A DNA stretch of 20,386 bases from Caryophanales bacterium. Lineage in GTDB: Bacteria; Bacillota_I; Bacilli_A; RFN20; CAG-826. The stretch spans positions 1 to 20,386 of the forward strand of contig JALEUF010000060.1 in NCBI GenBank assembly GCA_022781015.1, written 5' to 3'. A program made the position numbers and the translations under genes. The number at the start of each line of letters is the position of its first letter. Position 1 is the first letter of the stretch. Below, one piece after another: positions 6,308 to 14,024 of this stretch. Below the pieces are notes generated by a model. The model ran no database searches. It was not told the DNA's origin and saw nothing but the letters and a program-made list of their open reading frames with translations.

Positions 6308-6346
6308 TAAGGTTTAAAATATAGTTGTACCTCGGTACAAACCTTA
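6308..6346 (+). promoter_or_regulatory. Nested inverted repeats upstream of rny (candidate operator)
   Basis: An inner palindrome TTGTACC-TC-GGTACAA (6325-6340) is perfect, and an outer perfect 8-bp dyad pairs TAAGGTTT (6308-6315) with AAACCTTA (6339-6346). The structure ends 13 bases before the TATAAT at 6360 and so covers the place of the -35. This fits a regulator site, repressing or activating; it may also be a cruciform-prone site. The protein is unknown. Confidence 0.5.
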
Positions 6347-6359
6347 CTTGTAATTCATT

Positions 6360-6365
6360 TATAAT
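6360..6365 (+). promoter_or_regulatory. Candidate -10 element for rny
   Basis: TATAAT at 6360-6365 follows the recA terminator and would start transcription near 6372, giving a leader of ~70 nt before the rny ATG. No recognisable -35 is present at 16-18 bp; the inverted repeat occupies that position. Confidence 0.5.
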
Positions 6366-6444
6366 ATAAGGAATAGCCATATATATTTTACTTTGATAAA
6401 CCATGTAGGGTCTTTGTGCTGTTTTGGTCGCAAGGAGATTTTTA

Positions 6445-8019
6445 ATGTTATTCTATTTATCTGATGGAGGATGGATTGGGATACTAGTAGGTGCAGTGTT
6501 GTTTGCTGCCTTGCTAACTTTTGGTCTTTGCTTTTTCTTTATGGTACTTAAATCAAAAAATGCTTCGAAAAGTGCCGAACAAATTATCAAAGAAGCCAAA
6601 GTAAAATCCGAGCATATCCTCAAAAATGCCGAAATTGACGCTAAACAATTGGCGTTAAATGTCAAACAAAAAGCCGATGAAGATATCGGAAAAAGAAAAG
6701 CCGAATTAGCCGGTGAAGAACAAAAACTTTCTATTCGGGAACAAAATATCGATGCCAGGGATAATGCCCTTATCGAAAAGGAAAATAACCTTGACAGGAA
6801 GTCTGAACAACTAAGTCAATCTATTGAATCTTACAAGAAACGTCAAAGCGAACTTGACCAAAAGATTGATGACATCATTGCTGAACTTGAAAAAGTATCT
6901 GGCATGTCAACTCAAGAAGCCCATGATGAAATTATGGCTAGAGTTGAATCAAAGATGTCTATGGAAATAGCGGCTTATATTAAAAATGCCGAAGATGAAG
7001 CTAAAGAAACTGCTGAATCCAAGGCTATAGATTTATTAAGTCTTGCTTGCCAAAGATATGCTCAAGATGTCACTACCGAAAGAACTGTTTCAGTCGTAGC
7101 TCTTCCAAGTGATGAAATGAAAGGAAGAATCATCGGTAGAGAAGGAAGGAACATCAGAGTATTGGAACAAGAATTAGGTGTTGATTTAGTAATTGATGAT
7201 ACTCCTGAAGCCATAACCGTTTCTTGCTTTGATCCAATTAGAAGAGAAGTTGCAAGACGTTCGTTAGAATACCTAGTCAAGGATGGAAGAATCCAGCCAG
7301 GAAGAATCGAAGATGTCGTTGCCAAATGCAAAAAGGAAGTTGCTGATTCTACTCTTAAATATGGCGAAGAAGCTTGCTTCAAACTTGGTCTTCCTCGTAT
7401 CAACAAAGAACTTGTTTCCTATATTGGAAGGCTCCATTATCGTACTTCATACGGTCAAAATGGTTTAGAGCATTCCATGGAAGTTGCTTATTTAACTGGT
7501 ATCATGGCTGGTGAGCTTGGCCTTGATGTTAATTTGGCTAGAAGAGCTGGGTTACTTCACGATATTGGCAAATCTGTTGACTTCGAATTAGAAGGGAGCC
7601 ACGTTGAATTAGGCGCTCAGTTAGCAAAGAAATATGGTGAGAATGAAGTAGTAGTGAATTCTATCGAATCTCACCATGGCGATGTACCTGCTAAATTTGT
7701 TATTTCTTATCTAGTTGCTGCCGCTGATACTTTATCTGCTGCTAGACCTGGTGCAAGAAGTGAAACTCTAGAAACCTATGTCAAGCGTATTGAACAACTT
7801 GAAACTCTTGCTAAGGGATTTGATGGAGTTCAACAAGCTTACGCCATGCAATCTGGAAGAGAAATTAGAGTCATGGTTATGCCAGAAAAGATAAGTGATT
7901 CCCAATCTGTCTTATTAGCTCAAGAATTAAGGGAAAAGATAGAAAAGGAAATGACTTACCCTGGCCAAATCAAAGTCTCTGTCATCCGTGAATACAGGGC
8001 TATAGAGACTGCTAAATAA
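6445..8019 (+). CDS. rny: Ribonuclease Y (membrane-anchored endoribonuclease)
   Basis: RNase Y initiates mRNA decay in Firmicutes from the membrane. Domain order is complete: an N-terminal membrane segment (residues ~9-35), a long charged coiled coil (~40-200), a KH RNA-binding domain with GREG (231-234), and an HD hydrolase domain with H343, H372-D373 and SHHGD (409-413). With the start used here the protein is 524 aa, close to the 520 aa of Bacillus RNase Y. The frame is open from a TTG at 6424, but AAGGAG at 6432-6437 with 7-nt spacing points to the ATG at 6445. ymdB begins one base after the stop, as in many Firmicutes. A RicA-like domain fused to MiaB is encoded two genes on. Confidence 0.96.
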   Translation: MLFYLSDGGWIGILVGAVLFAALLTFGLCFFFMVLKSKNASKSAEQIIKEAKVKSEHILKNAEIDAKQLALNVKQKADEDIGKRKAELAGEEQKLSIREQNIDARDNALIEKENNLDRKSEQLSQSIESYKKRQSELDQKIDDIIAELEKVSGMSTQEAHDEIMARVESKMSMEIAAYIKNAEDEAKETAESKAIDLLSLACQRYAQDVTTERTVSVVALPSDEMKGRIIGREGRNIRVLEQELGVDLVIDDTPEAITVSCFDPIRREVARRSLEYLVKDGRIQPGRIEDVVAKCKKEVADSTLKYGEEACFKLGLPRINKELVSYIGRLHYRTSYGQNGLEHSMEVAYLTGIMAGELGLDVNLARRAGLLHDIGKSVDFELEGSHVELGAQLAKKYGENEVVVNSIESHHGDVPAKFVISYLVAAADTLSAARPGARSETLETYVKRIEQLETLAKGFDGVQQAYAMQSGREIRVMVMPEKISDSQSVLLAQELREKIEKEMTYPGQIKVSVIREYRAIETAK

Positions 8020-8020
8020 G

Positions 8021-8836
8021 ATGAACATTGTTTTTCTTGGAGACATTGTAGGGCATGGAGGAATATCTTCCGTGTCCTCTTTTTTGCCCTTATTTAGAAA
8101 GAAAAACGATATAGACTTTGTAATTGCAAACGGCGAGAATGCCGCTAGCGATGGCAAAGGGTTAACTGAAAATGATTTCCTAGAGATTATAAAGGCTGGC
8201 GTTGATGTAGTTACTCTAGGCAATCATTATGCTTCAAAACAACAAGCCTTAACATTTGGGAAGAAATATAAGAATCTATTATTCCCTTTGAATGTTATTG
8301 GTCATGGAAGAGTTAACGGGACAAATTGCTTCAAAATAAAGGACACCTATATCCAGGTAACTAACATTCTAGGGCAAGCATTTCTTAAGGAAGTCGTAAC
8401 GTCTCCATTTGAAACATTATCATCTTTAGTTTCTAACCCTGATATTCCTCTAATTCATATAGTTGATTACCATGCTGAATCAAGTTCAGAAAAAGCTACA
8501 ATGGCATTTGAATTTGATGGAGGGTTAACTGCTTTGTTAGGCACCCATACGCATGTCCAAACTAATGATGCATTGATATTAGAAAAAGGGACAGCCTTTA
8601 TGACTGATGTAGGGTATTGTGGTGGATATCCTTCTATAATTGGATTTGAGCCAAATTCGATTATTGAGAAGAATTTGTATAAAATAAATACGCCATTTAA
8701 AACAAAAGAAAATGGGGATTCCATTATTAATGGAGTTCTATTGAAAATTGATGAAGAAAGTGGGTTTTGCAAGGAAATAATTCCTCTTTGCTTGATAAAC
8801 GGAAAGGAAAAAGAATATGGGAAAATTAATTTATAA
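8021..8836 (+). CDS. ymdB: YmdB-family metallophosphoesterase (cyclic nucleotide 2'-phosphodiesterase)
   Basis: YmdB proteins hydrolyse 2',3'-cyclic nucleotides and, in Bacillus, affect biofilm, motility and RNase Y-related gene expression. All metal ligands expected from the family are visible: D8 (FLGD), E39-N40 (NGENAA), N68-H69 (LGNH), H151 (DYHAES), H176 and H178 (GTHTHVQT). The 271-aa length is normal. One difference is that the usual GNHTWD reads GNHYAS, changing residues next to the N-H ligand pair but not the pair itself. It starts one base after the rny stop with little Shine-Dalgarno of its own, so it is probably coupled, and it overlaps the miaB start by 20 bases. Confidence 0.93.
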   Translation: MNIVFLGDIVGHGGISSVSSFLPLFRKKNDIDFVIANGENAASDGKGLTENDFLEIIKAGVDVVTLGNHYASKQQALTFGKKYKNLLFPLNVIGHGRVNGTNCFKIKDTYIQVTNILGQAFLKEVVTSPFETLSSLVSNPDIPLIHIVDYHAESSSEKATMAFEFDGGLTALLGTHTHVQTNDALILEKGTAFMTDVGYCGGYPSIIGFEPNSIIEKNLYKINTPFKTKENGDSIINGVLLKIDEESGFCKEIIPLCLINGKEKEYGKINL

Positions 8837-10562
8837 GTCTCTTCCTGACATGTCTAAGGCTAGGAACAGGGTAGATAATCCAAAGGTAATTTTTGATGAA
8901 GTTAAGGTTGGACCTCATTTGGCTAAATTTGCCAAAGGCAAGAAATATGTCATCAAGACTTTTGGCTGCCAGGCTAATGTTAGAGATGAAGAAATTCTTT
9001 CTGGTTATCTAGAGAAAGCCGGCTTTATAAAAACCGATAATGATAGAGAAGCCGACCTTGCTATTATCAACACTTGTGCAGTTAGAGAAAATGCCGAAGA
9101 AAAAGTCTATGGCGAGATTGGTAAATTCAAGGTCAATAAGACTAATAACAAAGACTTCATTTTATGCGTTTGCGGCTGTATGATGCAAGAAGAGGGAAGC
9201 GCTGACTACATTATGAAGACTTATCCTCATGTCAGTCTTGTTTTTGGCACTCATAACGTTAATAAGATCCTTGATTTACTAGAAGAAAAAATAGCTAGAA
9301 ATAAAAAGCTTGTCGATGTTTATTCCTTTGCAGGCGACGTTATTGAAAACTTGCCTTCAGTTAGGCTTGATTCATATAAGGCCTATGTAAATATTACCTA
9401 TGGATGCGATAAATTCTGTACATATTGCATTGTTCCTTATACAAGGGGAAGAGAACGTTCTAGGAAACTAGAAGAAATAGTTAATGAATGTAAGGAACTA
9501 GTAGCAAAAGGCTATCAGGAAATTACCTTATTAGGCCAAAATGTTAATTCATATGGTAAGGATTTCCATGACGGGACTAATTTTTCCAAAGTCTTGGAAG
9601 AAGTTGCTAAATTAGGCATTCCAAGGTTGCGTTTCATGACTTCACACCCTTGGGATTTCTCTAATGACATGTTAGAAATAATTGCAAAATATCCAAACAT
9701 AATGAAGTGTATCCATCTACCTGTCCAATCTGGATCAACATCTGTTCTTCGCTTAATGGGCAGAAGATATAGCAGGGAAGAATATCTAGATTTAGTTGAC
9801 CGTATTAGGAAAACAATACCAGGGGTAGCGCTGACTACAGATATAATTGTTGGTTTCCCAAATGAAACAGAAGAAGAATTTGAAGATACTTTGACTTTAT
9901 GTGAAAAAGTCCAATATGATTCTGCCTTTACCTTTATTTATTCTCCTAGAAAAGGAACTCCAGCTGCTAAGATGATTGATAATGTTAGCGATAAAGAAAA
10001 ACATGATAGATTCGTAAGACTAGTAAAAGTAATTGAAGATGGTGTATCCAAACATGCTGAGTCAATGGTCGGGAAGACTTATAAGGTTTTAGTAGATGGT
10101 CCTTCTAAAAAGGATAAAGGAGTACTTTCTGGCTATACCGAATCTTCTAAATTAGTCAATTTCAAAGGACCTTCGTTCTTAAAAGGGCATATAGTAAATG
10201 TCTATATCAATGAAAGCCATACTTATTCCTTGATTGGAACTTTGCTAGATGATCCTATTTTAGTTCTTGCATCTTCTTTAAAAGAAAAAATAGAAAAAGA
10301 AGATTCTTATATTAGATATATAGAATGCAAGAATGCCTTTGAATCTTCTTCCTTTTTAAAACAATTAAAGGAAGAAATGGAAGAAAAACAAAAACAATTA
10401 GTAAATAAATCATTTAAGACCGATGAGGATTTATTGCCTCTAAAAAAAGAAATAGATGAACTTAAGAAAGCCTATTTTAATGACCCCGTGTATTTAAATT
10501 TGCAATCTTCCATTGCGGATTTATCTTCTTTATTAGAGCAAATAAAGGACAATTTAGAATGA
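8817..10562 (+). CDS. miaB: MiaB tRNA methylthiotransferase fused to a C-terminal YlbF/YmcA (RicA-like) domain
   Basis: MiaB is a radical-SAM enzyme that converts i6A37 to ms2i6A37 in tRNAs reading UNN codons. Order: the N-terminal UPF0004 domain with cluster cysteines C51, C87 and C121 (FGCQANVRDEE, NTCAVREN, CGCMMQ); a radical-SAM core with C197-x3-C201-x2-C204 (YGCDKFCTYCIVPYTRGRE); and a TRAM RNA-binding domain (~425-490). MiaB should end there, yet the same frame continues for ~93 residues (488-581: DDPILVLASSLKEKIEKE ... DLSSLLEQIKDNLE), all helical and patterned like the Com_YlbF family. In Bacillus the separate gene ymcA (ricA) directly follows miaB, so this is most simply a fusion of the two. 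The cysteine-containing tail of Bacillus RicA is not present. The start is preceded by GGAAAGGA and overlaps ymdB by 20 bases; the stop overlaps miaA by 4. The MiaB part is certain; the RicA assignment rests on pattern and synteny. Confidence 0.9.
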   Translation: MGKLIYKSLPDMSKARNRVDNPKVIFDEVKVGPHLAKFAKGKKYVIKTFGCQANVRDEEILSGYLEKAGFIKTDNDREADLAIINTCAVRENAEEKVYGEIGKFKVNKTNNKDFILCVCGCMMQEEGSADYIMKTYPHVSLVFGTHNVNKILDLLEEKIARNKKLVDVYSFAGDVIENLPSVRLDSYKAYVNITYGCDKFCTYCIVPYTRGRERSRKLEEIVNECKELVAKGYQEITLLGQNVNSYGKDFHDGTNFSKVLEEVAKLGIPRLRFMTSHPWDFSNDMLEIIAKYPNIMKCIHLPVQSGSTSVLRLMGRRYSREEYLDLVDRIRKTIPGVALTTDIIVGFPNETEEEFEDTLTLCEKVQYDSAFTFIYSPRKGTPAAKMIDNVSDKEKHDRFVRLVKVIEDGVSKHAESMVGKTYKVLVDGPSKKDKGVLSGYTESSKLVNFKGPSFLKGHIVNVYINESHTYSLIGTLLDDPILVLASSLKEKIEKEDSYIRYIECKNAFESSSFLKQLKEEMEEKQKQLVNKSFKTDEDLLPLKKEIDELKKAYFNDPVYLNLQSSIADLSSLLEQIKDNLE

Positions 10563-11428
10563 TAATAGTCTTAACAGGTCCGACAGGAAGCGGGAAAAGT
10601 AAGCTTGCTATTGAATTAGCAAAAGAAATAGATGCAGCAATTATTAATGCAGATGCTTTCCAAGTTTATAAAGAGCTTTCAATCGCGACTGCTAAGCCAA
10701 GTGAAGAAGAATTATTTGAAGTTCCTTCTTTCCTATTTGATTTCATCCCTTTAGATAGCTCATATAATGTTAAGGAATACCAAGAAGACTTGCGTAGCGC
10801 CATAGCAACCATTTCTCCATTTAAGAAGAATATCATTATCGCAGGGGGAACTGGATTATATATAAGGGCTGGTCTATATGATTATGAATTCCCGGATCTC
10901 CCAAGCGTTGATATGAGCAAATACCAATCTTTAAGCGATGAAGATCTTTTTGATTTATTAAAGCAAGTAGATTCTGATTCAGCCTCGACTATCCATCCTC
11001 ATAATAGAGTAAGGATATTACGTGCCTTAGAGATTTATTTTAGTACCGGCACTACTAAATCTAATATCATTGCCAAACAAAACCATGAACCTATTTATGA
11101 TTGCCTTTTCTTTGGATTAGAAAAAGAAAGGGAACTTAATTATGAAATTGTAAATAAACGCGTCGATGAAATGTTTGAAAAAGGATTAGTAGAAGAAAAT
11201 AAATACCTAATAGATAAATATGGCAGGGATAGAAGTGCTTTTAAGGCCATTGGAGTTAAGGAATTATTCCCTTATTTTGATGGAAAGATAACTTTAGAAG
11301 AAGCCAAAGAAACAATTAAAAAGAATACCAGGCATTATATTAAACGTCAGATGACATTCTTCTCTCATCAATTCAAAATTACCTGGATTAAAGATAAATT
11401 TGACATAATGGGTCGCTTAAATGGATAA
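10559..11428 (+). CDS. miaA: tRNA dimethylallyltransferase
   Basis: MiaA transfers the dimethylallyl group to N6 of A37, making the i6A that MiaB then methylthiolates. P-loop GPTGSGKS (7-14), NADAFQVY (31-38, where families usually have GDSMQVY; D32 is the conserved general base), ATAKP, and GGTGLYIRA (96-104) are all present, followed by the swinging insertion domain and HPHNRVRILRALEI. The 289-aa length is slightly short but complete. It overlaps miaB by 4 bases (ATGA) and tcdA by 8, so three A37-modification genes sit in one coupled run. In Bacillus mutS and mutL lie between miaB-ymcA and miaA; here nothing does. Confidence 0.95.
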   Translation: MIIVLTGPTGSGKSKLAIELAKEIDAAIINADAFQVYKELSIATAKPSEEELFEVPSFLFDFIPLDSSYNVKEYQEDLRSAIATISPFKKNIIIAGGTGLYIRAGLYDYEFPDLPSVDMSKYQSLSDEDLFDLLKQVDSDSASTIHPHNRVRILRALEIYFSTGTTKSNIIAKQNHEPIYDCLFFGLEKERELNYEIVNKRVDEMFEKGLVEENKYLIDKYGRDRSAFKAIGVKELFPYFDGKITLEEAKETIKKNTRHYIKRQMTFFSHQFKITWIKDKFDIMGRLNG

Positions 11429-12119
11429 ATTTGATTCTCGTACAATTGGGTTAATTAAAGAAAAAGGGGTACTTGCTTTATCTAAATCTAAAGTAGCTAT
11501 TTTTGGAGTAGGTGGAGTAGGTGGGACCTGTCTAGAAGCTTTAGTTAGAAGTAATGTTGGTCAAATAGATATCTATGATTTTGATAAGGTAGATGAATCA
11601 AATTTAAATAGGCAAATATGTTTTAATTATTCTTCTATAGGGAAGGAAAAAGTAACTATAGCCAAAGAAAAAATGAACAAGATAAATCCACGCACTGTAG
11701 TAAATGCGTTTTCTTTAAGACTAGATTTAGATAACGTTAAGGAACTGAATTTATCACAATATGATTATGTAGTTGATTGCATTGATGAAACCTCTCCTAA
11801 GATTGCTCTTATAAAAAGATGTATAACCGAAAATATTAGAATTGTTTCTTCTTTAGGAATGGCAAATAGATTTGATCCTAGCAAAGTTATTATTACCACA
11901 TTAGATAAGACATATAATGATCCTTTGGCTAAGTTAATTAGGAATAAACTTAGAAGCGAAGGGATAGATCCAAAATTATTATCAGTTGCTTTTTCAAGTG
12001 AACTACCGATAAAAAATGGCACTTTCAAAGGTTCGATGATGTTAGTTCCTTCATCAGCTGGATTATCTTTAGCATATAAAACTATCTTTGATTTGATTTT
12101 GCCTTATAATAAACAATAA
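11421..12119 (+). CDS. tcdA: TcdA/CsdL-type tRNA threonylcarbamoyladenosine dehydratase (ThiF/E1-like)
   Basis: TcdA uses ATP to cyclise t6A37 of ANN-decoding tRNAs to ct6A37. The E1-like nucleotide site is clear: GVGGVG (29-34), DFDKVDESNLNRQ (53-65) with the Asp, Asn and Arg contacts, GKEKV (74-78), and VVDCIDETSPKIAL. Downstream, SSLGMANRFDPSKV and the final MLVPSSAGLSLA match the tRNA-dehydratase branch rather than ThiF or MoeB; no C-x2-C zinc pairs of those branches are present. 232 aa is a normal length for Firmicute members. It overlaps miaA by 8 bases. A more general E1-like role cannot be fully excluded. Confidence 0.85.
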   Translation: MDKFDSRTIGLIKEKGVLALSKSKVAIFGVGGVGGTCLEALVRSNVGQIDIYDFDKVDESNLNRQICFNYSSIGKEKVTIAKEKMNKINPRTVVNAFSLRLDLDNVKELNLSQYDYVVDCIDETSPKIALIKRCITENIRIVSSLGMANRFDPSKVIITTLDKTYNDPLAKLIRNKLRSEGIDPKLLSVAFSSELPIKNGTFKGSMMLVPSSAGLSLAYKTIFDLILPYNKQ

Positions 12120-12145
12120 CTTTTTAAAATAATTAGGAGGCACCT

Positions 12146-13765
12146 ATGTCTTTAATTCCTATTACTGAAGTTGCTAGTAAAGCTGGCATTGAACAAAAAT
12201 ACGTTATTCCATATGGCTCTTATAAGGCCAAAATCGATCTTTCCATAATGGATGAAGTTGCTTCTAATCAAGATGGGAAGTTAGTTTTAGTAACTGCCAT
12301 TACCCCAACTAAAGCAGGGGAAGGGAAGACTACAACAAGCATTGCTTTAGCAGAAGGGTTTGGAAAAATAAACCAAAAAGCCCTCCTTTGTTTAAGAGAA
12401 CCTAGCCTAGGTCCAGTCTTTGGATTAAAAGGTGGTGCGACTGGTGGAGGACTGGCTTCTATTGCTCCTAGTGAAGACATTAATCTTCATTTCACTGGGG
12501 ACATGCATGCATTAACTTCTTCAATCAACTTAATTTCCGCTGTCATTGATAGCCATATTTATTTTGGCAATGAATTGAATATCGATCCAAATAGAATAAC
12601 CTGGAAAAGAGCTTTGGATATGAATGATAGGGCTCTTAGAAATGTCCTTGTATCCATGAATGATAATAAAGCCACTCCAAGAGAAGATCATTTTACTATT
12701 ACTGTTGCTTCTGAAATGATGGCGATTATGTGCCTAGCTACATCGAAAGAAGATTTCTTGCATAGGATAGAAAAGATAATAGTTGCATTCAGCAAAGACA
12801 ATAAGCCTATTACATTAAAGGATTTAAAGATTACTCATGCGGTTATGCGTTTAATGAAAGATGCCTTGAATCCTAATTTAGTTCAAACATTAGAAAATAA
12901 CCCATGTTTAGTTCATGGCGGTCCTTTTGCTAATATTGCTCATGGATGCAATTCAATTCTAGCTACTAAATTAGCAATGAAATTAGCCCCAATCGTAATT
13001 ACTGAGGCTGGATTTGGAGCTGATTTAGGCGCTGAAAAATTCCTAGATATTAAATGTCAGGAAGGAAATCTAAAACCAAGTTGTACGGTTATGGTAGCGA
13101 CTATCCGTGCTTTGAAAATGCATGGGGGCCTTGCCTATGAAAATTTAGCTAGCGAAGATGTTGAAGCTTTAAAGAAAGGTATGTGCAATTTGGAAAGACA
13201 TATAAAGAATATTCAAAAATTCGGTGTTCCGATTGTAATTGCAATTAATCATTTCAATACCGATCATGAATCCGAGATTGAATGTTTAAAGAATTGGTGC
13301 AAGGAAAAAGGATATGTCTATGCATTCCTTGATGGCTTTAACAAGGGTGGAGAAGGCTCGATTGAATTAGCAAACAAAGTCTTAGAAGTCTTAAATAACC
13401 AGCCTTCATTCTATAAACCTTTGTACGATAGACATTCGCCAATAAAAGAAAAGATAAACAAGATTTGCAAGGAAATCTATGGGGCTTCTGAAGTTGTTTA
13501 CGAGAAAATTGCCTTAGAAAAAATAAAGGAAATAGAAGATTTAGGATACCAAGATAGCTATGTCTGCATGGCTAAAACTCCAGCTTCCTTTACCGATGAT
13601 GCCACTAAGTTAGGCGCTCCAACTAACTTCAAGATTACTATTAGAGATGTATCTTTATCAGCAGGTGCTAACTTTACTGTTGCCCTTACTGGAAACATAT
13701 TAACTATGCCAGGTCTTCCTAGAATTCCGGCCGCTGTTAAAATGGAGGATGAACCATGGATGTGA
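12146..13765 (+). CDS. fhs: Formate-tetrahydrofolate ligase
   Basis: Fhs makes 10-formyl-tetrahydrofolate from formate, tetrahydrofolate and ATP, feeding purine synthesis and initiator Met-tRNA formylation. The P-loop region ITPTKAGEGKTTTS (52-65), LREPSLGPVFGLKGG followed by ATGGG (84-103; one A-to-T change from the usual AAGGG) and DMHALTSSINLISAVID are diagnostic. The 539 aa length is close to the typical 555. AGGAGG (12135-12140) sets the ATG. It is 26 bases after tcdA with no terminator between, so it is likely read from the same transcript, and it overlaps the DUF951 gene by 10 bases. Confidence 0.96.
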   Translation: MSLIPITEVASKAGIEQKYVIPYGSYKAKIDLSIMDEVASNQDGKLVLVTAITPTKAGEGKTTTSIALAEGFGKINQKALLCLREPSLGPVFGLKGGATGGGLASIAPSEDINLHFTGDMHALTSSINLISAVIDSHIYFGNELNIDPNRITWKRALDMNDRALRNVLVSMNDNKATPREDHFTITVASEMMAIMCLATSKEDFLHRIEKIIVAFSKDNKPITLKDLKITHAVMRLMKDALNPNLVQTLENNPCLVHGGPFANIAHGCNSILATKLAMKLAPIVITEAGFGADLGAEKFLDIKCQEGNLKPSCTVMVATIRALKMHGGLAYENLASEDVEALKKGMCNLERHIKNIQKFGVPIVIAINHFNTDHESEIECLKNWCKEKGYVYAFLDGFNKGGEGSIELANKVLEVLNNQPSFYKPLYDRHSPIKEKINKICKEIYGASEVVYEKIALEKIKEIEDLGYQDSYVCMAKTPASFTDDATKLGAPTNFKITIRDVSLSAGANFTVALTGNILTMPGLPRIPAAVKMEDEPWM

Positions 13766-13977
13766 GTTCTATAAAACTTTATGATGAAGTAGAGATGAAA
13801 CGTCCTCATCCTTGCTCTTCAAGATCTAAAAGATTCCAGGTAATTAGACTTGGGGCAGATGTGAAGATTCTTTGCTTAGGATGTGGCAACGTCATCATGC
13901 TTGATAGAGATAAATTCAATTCCAAAATCAAGAAAGTTATCGCTCATCATGATGCTCCTGTAATTAAATCGGTGTAG
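13756..13977 (+). CDS. DUF951 (YyzM-like) small protein
   Basis: A 73-aa protein of the DUF951 family, widespread in Firmicutes and of unknown function. The match is to the whole protein: a start region EVEMKRPHPC, then FQVIRLGADVKILCLGCG and a basic tail. Cysteines C20, C40 and C43 (C-x2-C near the middle) suggest a small metal-binding knuckle, but this is inference. GGAGG at 13744-13748, inside the end of fhs, gives 7-nt spacing to the ATG; the 10-base overlap indicates coupling to fhs. In Bacilli it usually lies close to ychF; here ychF is 5.4 kb further on, after the ABC pair and csp. Confidence 0.88.
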   Translation: MDVSSIKLYDEVEMKRPHPCSSRSKRFQVIRLGADVKILCLGCGNVIMLDRDKFNSKIKKVIAHHDAPVIKSV

Positions 13978-14024
13978 CCATTTTGCCTATTTGCCTTCTA
14001 CTTATATAACAGGAGGCTTTTCTT

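Noticed and set aside
8817..10562. MiaB C-terminal extension as a frameshift or assembly artefact
   Set aside because: The frame is continuous, codon use is uniform, and the stop overlaps the miaA start by the usual ATGA, so the long form is the natural gene.
13982..14010. Promoter-like TTGCCT / TATAAC before the first ABC gene
   Set aside because: The start would fall on the ribosome binding site and remove it; the -35 is poor. Read-through from fhs-DUF951 is more likely, though a promoter cannot be excluded.
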